The notes: a model not told the origin generated them from the letters alone. Positions 15,523 through 23,454 are shown, counted from the stretch's first letter. The stretch is DNA of 64,000 bases from Nocardioides cavernae (GCF_016907475.1 NZ_JAFBCA010000001.1:2542001-2606000), one strand, 5' to 3'. Program-made: numbers and translations.

Positions 15523-15885
15523 ATGAGCGGCGGGTTGTGGGACTACAGGGACTCCGTCTGGGACTACCGCGAGTCAACGTGGACCCTCGACCGCGACCTC
15601 GTCGGCTACGAGGTCGAGGCCCCCGACGGCCGTCTCGGAGTCGTCGTCCGCGCCTCCAGCTCGTCTGCCGCGGCCTACCTGGTCGTCGACGCCGCCCCTG
15701 GGATCGCCGGCCTGCGTCTCGTGCCTGCCGGCGCGGTCACGTCGATGAATCACGACGGTCGCACCGTCCGGATCGCTCTCACCGGGGTCCAGCTCGCTGA
15801 CGCCCCGGCCTACGAGGTCGACAGCCTGGACGACTCCGTGCGCGCCGAGCACGACCACTTCTTCGGCAACCTGGACCCCCGCTGA
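15523..15885 (+). CDS. PRC-barrel-like domain protein
   Basis: 120 residues. The N-terminus repeats WDYRDS/WDYRES, then a PRC-barrel-like stretch follows: DLVGYEVEAPDGRLGVVVRA, AAYLVVDAA and LVPAGAVTSMNHDGRTVRI. PRC barrels bind other proteins or RNA and occur in ribosome maturation factors and photosynthetic reaction centres. The ATG at 15523 is preferred because GAGG stands eight bases upstream; a GTG at 15514 is in frame. It lies 132 bp after the SHOCT gene and has no copy of the operator, so it may be read through from operator g or have its own promoter. Confidence 0.7.
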   Translation: MSGGLWDYRDSVWDYRESTWTLDRDLVGYEVEAPDGRLGVVVRASSSSAAAYLVVDAAPGIAGLRLVPAGAVTSMNHDGRTVRIALTGVQLADAPAYEVDSLDDSVRAEHDHFFGNLDPR

Positions 15886-15932
15886 CCGTCCCCGGCCCTC
15901 TGGCTCGGAGAACAGTCGCAGTGTCCGGAGCC

Positions 15933-16367
15933 CTAGTCGCGCTCGTCGTCGAAGTGGACGGTGACGGCGTAGATGACGAGGACGTCGAGGAGGATCTGGA
16001 GCCCGTACCAGACGGGGGCAGCCGAGAGGAACGCCAGGTTCGTCACGGCGCTGACGGACGCGATCACGATGGTCGCGATCCGGCTCCAGGGCCTGCGGTA
16101 GAACAGGGCGACCCCGGTGAGGAACGCCGCCGTGCCGATCGCCATGTGGGCGATGCCCCATCCGGCGTAGCTCCGGAACAGGAGCAGCTCCGACGCGTCG
16201 ACGTCGTACACCCGGTTCTCCAGGAGGGCGATGAACCCGCCCAGGACGTGGAAGCCGCCCAGCAGCAGCAGCATGATGGACGCGAAGCCCAGCATGCCGG
16301 TCCACAGGGGCGAGGCTGGTGCATCGTCCGCCTCCTGGCGGTGCGACCGGGTGGCGTCACTCGTCAT
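15933..16367 (-). CDS. DUF7144 family four-helix membrane protein (copy 2)
   Basis: 144 residues, paralogous to 4757-5200. It has the same four-helix plan with GFHVLGGFIAL in helix 1, the loop ELLLFRSYAGWGIAHMAIG, and a final helix ILLDVLVIYAVTVHF that parallels MITVNFLVIYAVTAHG in copy 1. The ATG at 16367 has GAGGAG a few bases upstream; the in-frame extension to 16481 does not look coding. Function is unknown. Operator h lies 62 bp upstream, nearly the same distance as for copy 1. Confidence 0.85.
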   Translation of the reverse strand: MTSDATRSHRQEADDAPASPLWTGMLGFASIMLLLLGGFHVLGGFIALLENRVYDVDASELLLFRSYAGWGIAHMAIGTAAFLTGVALFYRRPWSRIATIVIASVSAVTNLAFLSAAPVWYGLQILLDVLVIYAVTVHFDDERD

Positions 16368-16428
16368 GGTGCTCCTCCTCGTCCCGATGCTGACGGGCAC
16401 AGGCTCGCACCACTTCGGTGCGGGGGAC

Positions 16429-16445
16429 TCACCCGGCACGGGTGA
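16429..16445 (-). promoter_or_regulatory. palindromic operator h (TCACCC-N5-GGGTGA)
   Basis: Perfect half-sites TCACCC (16429-16434) and GGGTGA (16440-16445), five-base spacer GGCAC. A -10-like GAGCCT (complement of 16401-16406) follows after 22 bases toward DUF7144 copy 2. Confidence 0.65.
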
Positions 16446-16461
16446 CGCTCGGACGCCGGGG

Positions 16462-16989
16462 TCAGGTCCCCGCCGTGCCACCGTCGCGCCGGAGCTCGTC
16501 CATCGCCTCGACGATGGCCGCCGGTGCGTCCGCCGACAGCTCGGCGTGCAGCAGCACGACGTCCCCTCTCTTGAGCTCCCGCTCCATCGCGGGTCGCACC
16601 TCGTCGAGGTCCCCGTCGCTCGACAGCACGAGGAGGGCGGACGAGCCCGGGGTCAGCTGTGCGCCCAGCTCCTTGACGAACTGCTCGTCGATCCCTGACT
16701 TGCGCAGTCGCGCCGAGACGGACGCGACGCCGGCTCCGAGCGCGGCCCCGGCCACCGGCGCCAGCACGAGCATGCCCACCAGACCGCCCAGCACCGATCC
16801 CTTGCCGGCGCTCGCGGCCGTCGGGTGCTTCAGGTGCCCGATCACCGGCTCCCGTGCCTGCGGCATCCACGCGATCGTGATCGCGTCGTGGACGGTGAGG
16901 ACCTTGCGCTCCTCGAGCCGCTTCAGGCGCACGGCCGCGGCCTCGGCCCCGAAGGGGGTGTCGTAGCGCCAGACCGTCAGGGCCGTCAT
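16462..16989 (-). CDS. DUF1269 family protein
   Basis: 175 residues of the DUF1269 type. An N-terminal alpha/beta segment (FGAEAAAVRLKRLEERKVL) precedes DAITIAWMP, a glycine-zipper hairpin (about 64-92, GSVLGGLVGMLVLAPVAG) that can insert in a membrane, and a C-terminal domain with QLTPGSSALLVL. The family occurs in stress gene groups; its function is unknown. It begins 10 bp after the glutamine amidotransferase stop, so the two form an operon behind operator i. Its architecture recalls the DUF6325 protein at 14600. Confidence 0.85.
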   Translation of the reverse strand: MTALTVWRYDTPFGAEAAAVRLKRLEERKVLTVHDAITIAWMPQAREPVIGHLKHPTAASAGKGSVLGGLVGMLVLAPVAGAALGAGVASVSARLRKSGIDEQFVKELGAQLTPGSSALLVLSSDGDLDEVRPAMERELKRGDVVLLHAELSADAPAAIVEAMDELRRDGGTAGT

Positions 16990-16999
16990 CGTGCTCGCC

Positions 17000-17860
17000 T
17001 CACGAGGTCGCTGTGGCCGAGCTCGGCGACGGGGCGGGGGACGGCGAGAAGGGGTGCATCTGCTCCTGCCCGCCCCGGATGACGAGGCAGCTCGACTCCG
17101 GCACCTCGCGCCAGGCGCCCTTCAGGCTCCCCAGCGGCTCGGACACCACGAGGCGTGCGTCGTCGGACACGCGCTGGAGGGTGGGGTTGTCGGGGTGCTG
17201 GAGCCGGAGGGTGCTGACGTCGGTGTTGTGGAACAGCGACCGGGACTTGCCCTCGCTGGAGTAGCGGAACGCCCAGGTGGTCTCGCCGTCGGTGGTGGCG
17301 ACCGTCATCTGGATCGGGTGCTCGACGCCGTGCCGACGTCCCGTCTCCTCGATGAAGCCGACCGCCCGGGCCACCGCGGCGGGCGGGTCCTGCTCGAGCC
17401 CGTAGGTGAGGGCGAGGAAGAAGAAGAGCTCCGAGTCCGTCGACCCCTCGATGTGGGGGAACAGCGCGGGCTCCACCTCCAGCGTCAGGTCGCGCTTGAC
17501 CAAGGTGAAGTCCGCGATCGCCCCGTTGTGCATCCAGAGCCAGCGACCGTGCCGGAAGGGGTGGCAGTTGGTCTGCTGCACGGGCGAGCCGGTCGTCGCC
17601 CGGATGTGCGCGAACACCCGACCCGCGGACGCGTGGCCCGAGATCTCGCGCAGGTTGCGATCGCTCCACGCGGGCTCGGTGCTGTGGTAGATGCCCGGCT
17701 CCTCCTGGGCGCCGTACCAGCCGACCCCGAAGCCGTCGCCGTTCACGGCCTCGACCCCGAGCCGCGAGTGCCTGCTCTGCACCACGAGCGAGTTCTCCTG
17801 GGCGAAGAGCAGGTCTGCGAGGAGCACTGGCGAACCCGAGTAGGCGAGCCATCGACACAT
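17000..17860 (-). CDS. class II glutamine amidotransferase
   Basis: 286 residues with an N-terminal Ntn-hydrolase glutaminase domain. Starting at ATG 17860 the protein begins MCRWLAYSG, placing the nucleophile Cys at position 2, exposed after Met removal. Further family motifs are NGDGFGVGWYG, FAHIRATTGSPVQQTNCHPF (glutamine pocket) and HNGAIADF. This single-domain type (YafJ/EgtC-like) releases ammonia from glutamine or cleaves gamma-glutamyl bonds; no egtB or egtD is nearby, so the ergothioneine pathway is not supported. A longer in-frame start would bury the Cys and is rejected. It is divergent from the ATP-grasp ligase and shares operator i with it. Confidence 0.9.
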   Translation of the reverse strand: MCRWLAYSGSPVLLADLLFAQENSLVVQSRHSRLGVEAVNGDGFGVGWYGAQEEPGIYHSTEPAWSDRNLREISGHASAGRVFAHIRATTGSPVQQTNCHPFRHGRWLWMHNGAIADFTLVKRDLTLEVEPALFPHIEGSTDSELFFFLALTYGLEQDPPAAVARAVGFIEETGRRHGVEHPIQMTVATTDGETTWAFRYSSEGKSRSLFHNTDVSTLRLQHPDNPTLQRVSDDARLVVSEPLGSLKGAWREVPESSCLVIRGGQEQMHPFSPSPAPSPSSATATS

Positions 17861-17926
17861 GGCGGTCTTTCCTTTCTGGTTCACAGGTCTGCCGTTCCAT
17901 TCCACGCGCGGGACGGCGTCGGCGGC

Positions 17927-17943
17927 TCACCCGTGCGAGGTGA
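17927..17943. promoter_or_regulatory. palindromic operator i (TCACCC-N5-AGGTGA), divergent
   Basis: TCACCC (17927-17932) and AGGTGA (17938-17943), five-base spacer. It lies midway between divergent starts (67 and 64 bp). Toward the ATP-grasp gene TAGCGT (17966-17971) follows after 22 bases. Toward the amidotransferase gene TGGAAT (complement of 17899-17904) sits at the same distance, a weaker fit. Confidence 0.6.
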
Positions 17944-18006
17944 GGTCGGACCCGGGGCCGGGCCGTAGCGTCTGGCCGGACGACCGTCGTGCGAGTGAGG
18001 CGAGAG

Positions 18007-19527
18007 ATGGCATCCCTGGAATCGCCGGCGTCGCTCGACCTGGCCCGGGCCCTGGCCGCGCACCGACCCGGTTCGAGGGTGGCCCACACAGTCGTGGTCC
18101 TCCCGTCCTACAGCGTCGAGCACAAGCTGCTGGCGCACTTCGGGCCGCGCATCCCGGCGCTGGAGCACCGACAGCTGCTCTCGATGCTGGTGCTCGCCCG
18201 ACTCCCGCAGGCCGAGATGATCTTCGTGACGGCCGATCGCCCCACCCCGCGGGCCATCGCGTACTACCTCTCGTTCGTCGATCCGGAGCTCCGTGACGGA
18301 GTACGCGCGCGGTTCCACGTGGTGGAGGTCCCTGACGACACCCCGCGCTCGGTCACCGCCAAGCTCCTGGACCGACCGGACCTCCTCGCCACCATCCGGT
18401 CGATGACCCGCGGCCGCCTGGCGTTCATCGAGCCGTGGAACGTGACCCACCTGGAGACGGAGGTCGCGCTGCGGCTCGGGCTGCCGCTCAACGGCACGCC
18501 GGCGAGCCTGTGGCCGCTGGGGTTCAAGAGCAACGGCCGCCGGATCATGCGCGAGGCCGGCGTGCCGCTCGCTCCGGGTCGCGAGGACGTCCGCAGCGTC
18601 GACGACGTCGTCGCCGCCGTCGACTCCGTCCGGCAGGAGCGCCCCGACGCCCTCGGGGCGGTGGTCAAGCTGGACGACAGTGCGACGGGACTCGGCAACC
18701 GCGTGTTCCGGTTCGCGGACGTCCCCGGCCCGACACTGCTCCGTGCGGCCGTCGAGTCCCTGGGACCGGAGTACCTCTCCGACCTCGCCTCCGGAGCCGT
18801 CGTCGAGGAGCTCCTGACGGGGGAGGAGCTCGCCAGCCCGAGCGTGCAGGGCGACATCACGCCGGGAGGTGGCGTGGACGTCATCTCGACGCACGAACAG
18901 CTCCACGACGGCACGCACCGACAGGCCTACGCGGGGTGCCGGTTCCCCGCGACGCGTGACTACCGCAGCGACCTCGCGGCGTACGGCGCCTCCGTCGGCC
19001 GGCTGCTGGCGGACCGGGGCGCCATGGGCCGGTTCGGCGTCGACTTCGCCGCGACCCGTACGTCGTCCTCGCGGTGGCGCCTCCACGGTCTCGAGATCAA
19101 CCTGCGCAAGAGTGGCACCACGCACCCGCTCTCGCTGCTCCACAACCTGACGTCCGGCCGCTACGACGGCGTCGCCGGCACCTGGACCCTCGAGGACGGA
19201 TCCCGACGCTGCTACTCCGCGACGGACAACCTCGCCGACCCGGCCTGGCGCGGGCGCTCGGAGAGCGAGGTCATCGAGGCCGTCGATCGTGCGGGTCTGA
19301 CCTTCGACCGGCGCCGAGGCGTCGGTGCCGTCCTCCACATGCTCAACGGCCTGGCGTCCGGCGGCGTGGTGGGACTGACGACGATCGGCCGCTCGGTCGA
19401 CCACGCGCAGCGGCTCCACGACACAGCGGTCGCGGCGATCAGGGCAGGACCAGGACCACCGGGTCCGGCCGGCGCCACGAGAAGCGCGTTGCCCCGCAGC
19501 ATGCATGACGAGAGGATCGACGCGTGA
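18007..19527 (+). CDS. ATP-grasp peptide ligase, PGM1-related
   Basis: 506 residues. The sequence matches the actinobacterial PGM1-related ligases, relatives of the pheganomycin enzyme that joins a peptide to an amino-acid-derived starter using ATP. Visible ATP-grasp elements: GVPLAPG before the small lobe, GAVVKLDDSATGLGNRVF (phosphate-binding Lys and Gly-rich loop, about 215-235), SGAVVEELLTGEE, and GRFGVDFA...LEINLRKSGTTHP for metal ligands. The N-terminal 150 residues (THLETEVALRLGLPLNG) form the pre-ATP-grasp region. ATG 18007 has GAGG six bases upstream. The downstream membrane protein overlaps it by four bases (GTGA). Peptide and amine substrates are unknown. Confidence 0.85.
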   Translation: MASLESPASLDLARALAAHRPGSRVAHTVVVLPSYSVEHKLLAHFGPRIPALEHRQLLSMLVLARLPQAEMIFVTADRPTPRAIAYYLSFVDPELRDGVRARFHVVEVPDDTPRSVTAKLLDRPDLLATIRSMTRGRLAFIEPWNVTHLETEVALRLGLPLNGTPASLWPLGFKSNGRRIMREAGVPLAPGREDVRSVDDVVAAVDSVRQERPDALGAVVKLDDSATGLGNRVFRFADVPGPTLLRAAVESLGPEYLSDLASGAVVEELLTGEELASPSVQGDITPGGGVDVISTHEQLHDGTHRQAYAGCRFPATRDYRSDLAAYGASVGRLLADRGAMGRFGVDFAATRTSSSRWRLHGLEINLRKSGTTHPLSLLHNLTSGRYDGVAGTWTLEDGSRRCYSATDNLADPAWRGRSESEVIEAVDRAGLTFDRRRGVGAVLHMLNGLASGGVVGLTTIGRSVDHAQRLHDTAVAAIRAGPGPPGPAGATRSALPRSMHDERIDA

Positions 19528-20045
19528 GTCAGGATCGAACCGTGAGTGACGGTCACCGCCGCAGGGCCGCGGACTCCTTGGCACGCCGCGACCCCGGCTC
19601 CATCCTCTACGGCGCCGTGATCACGGCCGCTTCCCTGGCCGCCGTGAGCGCGAACCTCTCGCACGTCCAGCGGGTCGCGCTCAGCGTCGTTGCCGTCGTC
19701 TTCGTGTACTGGCTGGCCCACGTGTACACCGAGACCCAGGAGATGCTCTTCGAGGGTGACCGCCGACCGCTCTACCGCCGCACCCCGCACGCAGCGGCCA
19801 AGGAGGTGTTCATCCTCGTCGGTGCCGTGCCCGCCGTCGTCGTCTACCTCGCGCTCGACCTGCTGGGCCTCTCCGCCAGCGGCGCCGCCTACTGGGCGCT
19901 GTGGTTCTCCGTGGCGTTCCTCGCCCTGATCGGCTACCTCGGCGCCCACCGGGCGGACATCCGGGGCTGGCGGCTCGTGCTCGAGTCGGCCGGGGCGGCC
20001 TCGCTGGGCCTCCTCGCCGTGCTGGGCAAGCTGTTCCTGCACTGA
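19524..20045 (+). CDS. four-helix membrane protein coupled to the ATP-grasp ligase
   Basis: 173 residues, family not recognised. After a charged N-terminus it has about four to five membrane helices (around 27-44, 48-66, 94-113, 119-138 and 149-168), with a conserved-looking loop HVYTETQEMLFEGDRR between helices 2 and 3. The GTG start overlaps the ligase stop (GTGA), implying coupled translation and equimolar need. It could present or export the ligase product; that is inference from context only. Confidence 0.7.
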   Translation: MSQDRTVSDGHRRRAADSLARRDPGSILYGAVITAASLAAVSANLSHVQRVALSVVAVVFVYWLAHVYTETQEMLFEGDRRPLYRRTPHAAAKEVFILVGAVPAVVVYLALDLLGLSASGAAYWALWFSVAFLALIGYLGAHRADIRGWRLVLESAGAASLGLLAVLGKLFLH

Positions 20046-20073
20046 GCACCGGTGCAGCGACGGGAGGAGCCCG

Positions 20074-21192
20074 TCATCCGACGATCTGCAGCGCGCGATC
20101 CGTGTTGTTGAGGCGCCGCCCAGCGGTGTCGGTGACCGTGACGATGTCCTCGATGCGCACCCCGAACCGGCCGGCGAGGTAGATGCCGGGCTCCACCGAG
20201 AAGCACATGCCCGGGACCAGCGGCTGCTCCTCGCCCTCGATCATGTACGGCGGCTCGTGCGTCGTGGTGCCGATGCCGTGGCCGGTGCGGTGGATGAACT
20301 GCTCGCCGTACCCCGCGTCCGTGATCACCGCGCGAGCCGCCCGGTCGACCTCCTGGCACGCGACGCCGGGCCGGACGGCGTCGACGCCGGCCTGCTGGGC
20401 GAGCCGCACGACCTCGTGCACCTCGCGGATGTCGTCGGACGGCTCGCCGACGCAGACGGTGCGGCTGGTGTCCGACCCGTAGCCGAACATCAGGCCACCG
20501 AAGTCGAGCACCACGCAGTCGCCGACCTCGATCGTCCGGTCGCCGGCCTCGTGGTGCGGGTTGGCGCCGTTGGGTCCCGACCCGACGACCGTGAAGTCGA
20601 CCTGCTCGTGACCGTGCTCGCGCAGCAGCTCGGCGAGGTCGGCGGCCACGTCGGTCTCCTTCCGCCCCGAGAACCGCACGCCCAGGATCTGCTCGTACGT
20701 CGCGTCTGCGGCTGCGCCCGCCGCCTCGAGCCGTCCGAGCTCGTTGGCGTCCTTGACGGCGCGGAGCATCGGCAGCCGCGTCGTCATCGAGTCGTACGTC
20801 GTGTGCGGCAGCCCTGTCTGGAGAGCCAGCAGGTGCATGGCCCACGCGCCGTCGGAGATCGCGTAGCGACCGTCGGGACGCAGCAGCGTGCTCGCCGCGG
20901 TGTACGGGTCGGCGCCGTCGAGCCAGTCGACGACGGTGGTGGCGGCGGTGCCGTCGGCGCGCTCGGCGTCCGGCCGCTCCAGGGTCGGCACGAGCAGGGT
21001 CGGCTCGCGGTCGGTGGTGAGGACGAGCAGCGTCAACCGTTCGGTGATCGCGGTCGGTTGGTAGCCGGTCAGCCACACCAGGTCCGGGCCGGGCGTCACC
21101 AGCAGACCGTCGACGCCGGCGGCCCCACCGTCGGCCACGACCCGTGCCATCCGCGCGGCGTAGTCGTCCCGCGTGAAGGGCACCGCGCTCAT
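20074..21192 (-). CDS. M24 family aminopeptidase (Xaa-Pro dipeptidase-like)
   Basis: 372 residues. The N-terminal creatinase-like domain (about 1-140) is followed by the pita-bread catalytic domain with the usual metal ligands: VVLDFGGLMFGYGSDTSRT (two Asp), HRTGHGIGTTTHEPP (His), and SVEPGIYLAGRFGVRIED (two Glu). It removes N-terminal residues next to proline, or cleaves Xaa-Pro dipeptides, in the cytoplasm. The ATG overlaps the MFS transporter stop (ATGA), so both are translated together; operator j lies upstream of that transporter. Confidence 0.9.
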   Translation of the reverse strand: MSAVPFTRDDYAARMARVVADGGAAGVDGLLVTPGPDLVWLTGYQPTAITERLTLLVLTTDREPTLLVPTLERPDAERADGTAATTVVDWLDGADPYTAASTLLRPDGRYAISDGAWAMHLLALQTGLPHTTYDSMTTRLPMLRAVKDANELGRLEAAGAAADATYEQILGVRFSGRKETDVAADLAELLREHGHEQVDFTVVGSGPNGANPHHEAGDRTIEVGDCVVLDFGGLMFGYGSDTSRTVCVGEPSDDIREVHEVVRLAQQAGVDAVRPGVACQEVDRAARAVITDAGYGEQFIHRTGHGIGTTTHEPPYMIEGEEQPLVPGMCFSVEPGIYLAGRFGVRIEDIVTVTDTAGRRLNNTDRALQIVG

Positions 21193-22691
21193 GACCCGCT
21201 CCCCGAGGCCGTGGTCGGGATGGTGTGCAGGTGCGCCGCTGCCGCGGCGGCGGCGTCCCGAGCGGTGCCCTCGGTGGCCTTGTGCCGGCGGATCGCGACC
21301 AGGGCGAGGAGGATGCCGAGCGCACTGATCACCGTCATCAGCCAGGAGGCTGCGGCCAGGCCGGAGGCCAGGGCGTCGCCCGCGCTGGCGCCGTCGTCGA
21401 GCTGGTTGGTCTGGACGGTGGCGTAGATCGTGGCGCACAGGGCGGTCGCGACCGCCGCGCCGACGTACCGCGCCATGTTGGAGACCCCCGAGGCCCCGCC
21501 GACCTGCTCCTGCGGCACCGACGCGGTCGCTGCGGACGACGCGGGCCCGTTGGAGAGACCCATGCCGACGGCGATCGCCAGCACGGGGAGCAGGAAGGCG
21601 GCGTACGCCCACGTCGAGTCGGTGAAGCCGATCCACGCGAAGCCGACCGCCATCAGGATGAAGCCGACGCCGATCACCTGACGGCCGCCCAGCTTGTTGG
21701 CCAGCCTGGGCACGAGTGGGGCGACCACCACGAGGCCGACGGTCGCCGGCAGGGTCGCGATGCCGGCCTCGAGCGGGCTGAAGCCGAGCGCCGCGGGGTT
21801 CTGGAAGTAGAGGCTCAACAGGTACATCAGCCCGTTGATCGTGCCGGCGCCGATGAGGATCGCCAGGGTCGAGCCGACCAGGATCCGGTTGCGCAGCAGC
21901 GCGAGGTCGAGCAGCGGCACCGCGACGCGCTGCTCGGTCCGGATGAAGAGGAAGCCGGCGACGACCGAGGCGGCGAAGCAGCCGAGCGTCGCGGCGGAGA
22001 TCCAGCCCCAGTCGCCGCTCTTGGTGAAGCCGTAGATCAGCGGTGCGAGCGTGAGCGCGATCAGCACGGTGCCGAGGTAGTCGATCGAGCGTGGCCGCGC
22101 CTCGTCGCGGGACTCCTGGACCGTCGCGAAGGTCAGCGCCATGCAGGCGACGGCGACACCGGCGTCGATCCAGAAGAGGCCCTGCCAACCGGTGACGTCC
22201 ACGAGGACGCCGCCGAGCAGGGGACCTGCGGCCGCGCCGACCGCGGCGGCGGCGCCCCACAGGGACACGAACTTCAACCGTTGGTCCCCTGACGTCGCGA
22301 CCGTCAGGAGGCTCAGGCCGCAGGCCAGGATCGTGGCTCCGGCCGCACCCTGGATCACCCGCCCTGCGATCACCATCCCGCCGGACTCGGCCAGCGCGAT
22401 CAGCACGCACGAGACCACGAAGAGCGCCAGGCCGAGCTGGAAGACCTTCTTGCGCCCGAGCACGTCACCCAGCGAGCCGGACGTGATGATCACTGCGGCA
22501 CCGACGAGCGAGTAGCCGGTCACGGCCCACTGCAGCGTGTCGACACCCATGCCGGTGTCCTCGCTGATCGCAGGCAGCAGGATGCTCACCGCCGAGGTGT
22601 TCGCGTTCACCACCAGGGTGGAGATGCAGGTGGCTGCGAGCACCCCGCCAGCCGTGGTCCTGCTGGTCCTGCTTGTGGCCACGTCACTCAT
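21189..22691 (-). CDS. MFS transporter, DHA2-like drug/metabolite exporter
   Basis: 500 residues with about 14 membrane helices, the size and pattern of the DHA2 (14-helix) family. Visible signatures: LQWAVTGYSLVGAAVIITSG in helix 2, GDVLGRKKVF for the motif A loop, AGRVIQGAAGATI, and GAAAGPLLGGVLVDVTGWQG for motif C. Proton-driven export of a drug or small metabolite is expected. ATG 22691 has GGAGGG nearby; the ATG six codons earlier does not. It heads the operon with the M24 peptidase behind operator j. Coupling of an exporter to a peptidase could serve export of a peptide-derived compound. Confidence 0.88.
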   Translation of the reverse strand: MSDVATSRTSRTTAGGVLAATCISTLVVNANTSAVSILLPAISEDTGMGVDTLQWAVTGYSLVGAAVIITSGSLGDVLGRKKVFQLGLALFVVSCVLIALAESGGMVIAGRVIQGAAGATILACGLSLLTVATSGDQRLKFVSLWGAAAAVGAAAGPLLGGVLVDVTGWQGLFWIDAGVAVACMALTFATVQESRDEARPRSIDYLGTVLIALTLAPLIYGFTKSGDWGWISAATLGCFAASVVAGFLFIRTEQRVAVPLLDLALLRNRILVGSTLAILIGAGTINGLMYLLSLYFQNPAALGFSPLEAGIATLPATVGLVVVAPLVPRLANKLGGRQVIGVGFILMAVGFAWIGFTDSTWAYAAFLLPVLAIAVGMGLSNGPASSAATASVPQEQVGGASGVSNMARYVGAAVATALCATIYATVQTNQLDDGASAGDALASGLAAASWLMTVISALGILLALVAIRRHKATEGTARDAAAAAAAHLHTIPTTASGSGS

Positions 22692-22766
22692 CGAGATCCC
22701 TCCGGTCACGGACCAGGCCCACGCCGTTCCGCGGCCGACGGTACGGGCGGCTCCGACCCACTGCCC

Positions 22767-22783
22767 TCACCCGCGGTGGGCGA
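22767..22783 (-). promoter_or_regulatory. palindromic operator j (TCACCC-N5-GGGCGA)
   Basis: TCACCC (22767-22772) and GGGCGA (22778-22783), five-base spacer, one mismatch. Toward the MFS gene a -10-like TACCGT (complement of 22738-22743) follows after 23 bases. Confidence 0.55.
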
Positions 22784-22808
22784 TTGCCGGACCAGTCACC
22801 GTTGCCGT

Positions 22809-23375
22809 TCAGACGACGGGGTGGTCCCGATCCCCGATGTCGGCCTGGCCCCCGCGACGAGCGATGCCGCGTCGCGCCGCCGAGGTGAGCAGCCTGATCC
22901 CCAACCCGAGCACCACGAGGTTGAGGAGCATCTGCGCGGTCACCAACAACATCATGCTCTCGCTGGACGCGACGATGTCCCCGAATCCGACCGTCGCGAA
23001 GACCGTGACCGTGAAGTACAGCGCCGTGACGTGGTCGAGGGTGCGGGAGAAGCCCGCCGGGTCGTTCTCCGAGTTCGCCAGGTAGATCCGCGCGAAGATC
23101 AGCAGGTACACCGGGACCAGCACTGCGAGGGCCTCGATCGCGCGCAGGACGGGATGCCGGGACCGGATGATCGCCGGGACCTGCGCGCCGACGATGGCGA
23201 CGAAGACGCACAGCTGCAGGACCAGCCACCAGATCTCGAATCCGTCGGCCTGCCTCGTCGGGATCAGGAAGTACGTCGCGAACAGCAGCGACACCGTCAC
23301 CACCACCCGGCTCAGCACGATCAGTCCCTGCGCCCAGACCTGTCGTCGGGAAGCCACGACCCCGGGCTGGCTCAT
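22809..23375 (-). CDS. two-pore-type potassium channel (ion_trans_2)
   Basis: 188 residues. Helices at about 20-40, 47-68 and 80-100 precede a pore helix and selectivity filter, ALYFTVTVFATVGFGDIVAS (TVGFGD is the K+ filter), and a final inner helix MMLLVTAQMLLNLVVLGLGI. This is the bacterial small K+ channel layout without a cytoplasmic RCK domain. ATG 23375 has GGGAGG eight bases upstream and is preferred over the codon at 23384. Operator k precedes it, so K+ flux may be part of the same response as the other regulon members. Confidence 0.88.
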   Translation of the reverse strand: MSQPGVVASRRQVWAQGLIVLSRVVVTVSLLFATYFLIPTRQADGFEIWWLVLQLCVFVAIVGAQVPAIIRSRHPVLRAIEALAVLVPVYLLIFARIYLANSENDPAGFSRTLDHVTALYFTVTVFATVGFGDIVASSESMMLLVTAQMLLNLVVLGLGIRLLTSAARRGIARRGGQADIGDRDHPVV

Positions 23376-23429
23376 GCGGCGCACCTCCCTGTCCGCGACG
23401 AGGATCCGGCATGCCTCGCCGCACTCGCC

Positions 23430-23446
23430 TCCCCCCGGGTGGGTGA
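23430..23446 (-). promoter_or_regulatory. palindromic operator k (TCCCCC-N5-GGGTGA)
   Basis: TCCCCC (23430-23435) and GGGTGA (23441-23446), five-base spacer, one mismatch. A -10-like GATCCT (complement of 23401-23406) follows after 23 bases toward the K+ channel gene. Confidence 0.45.
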
Positions 23447-23454
23447 TCGGGGGG

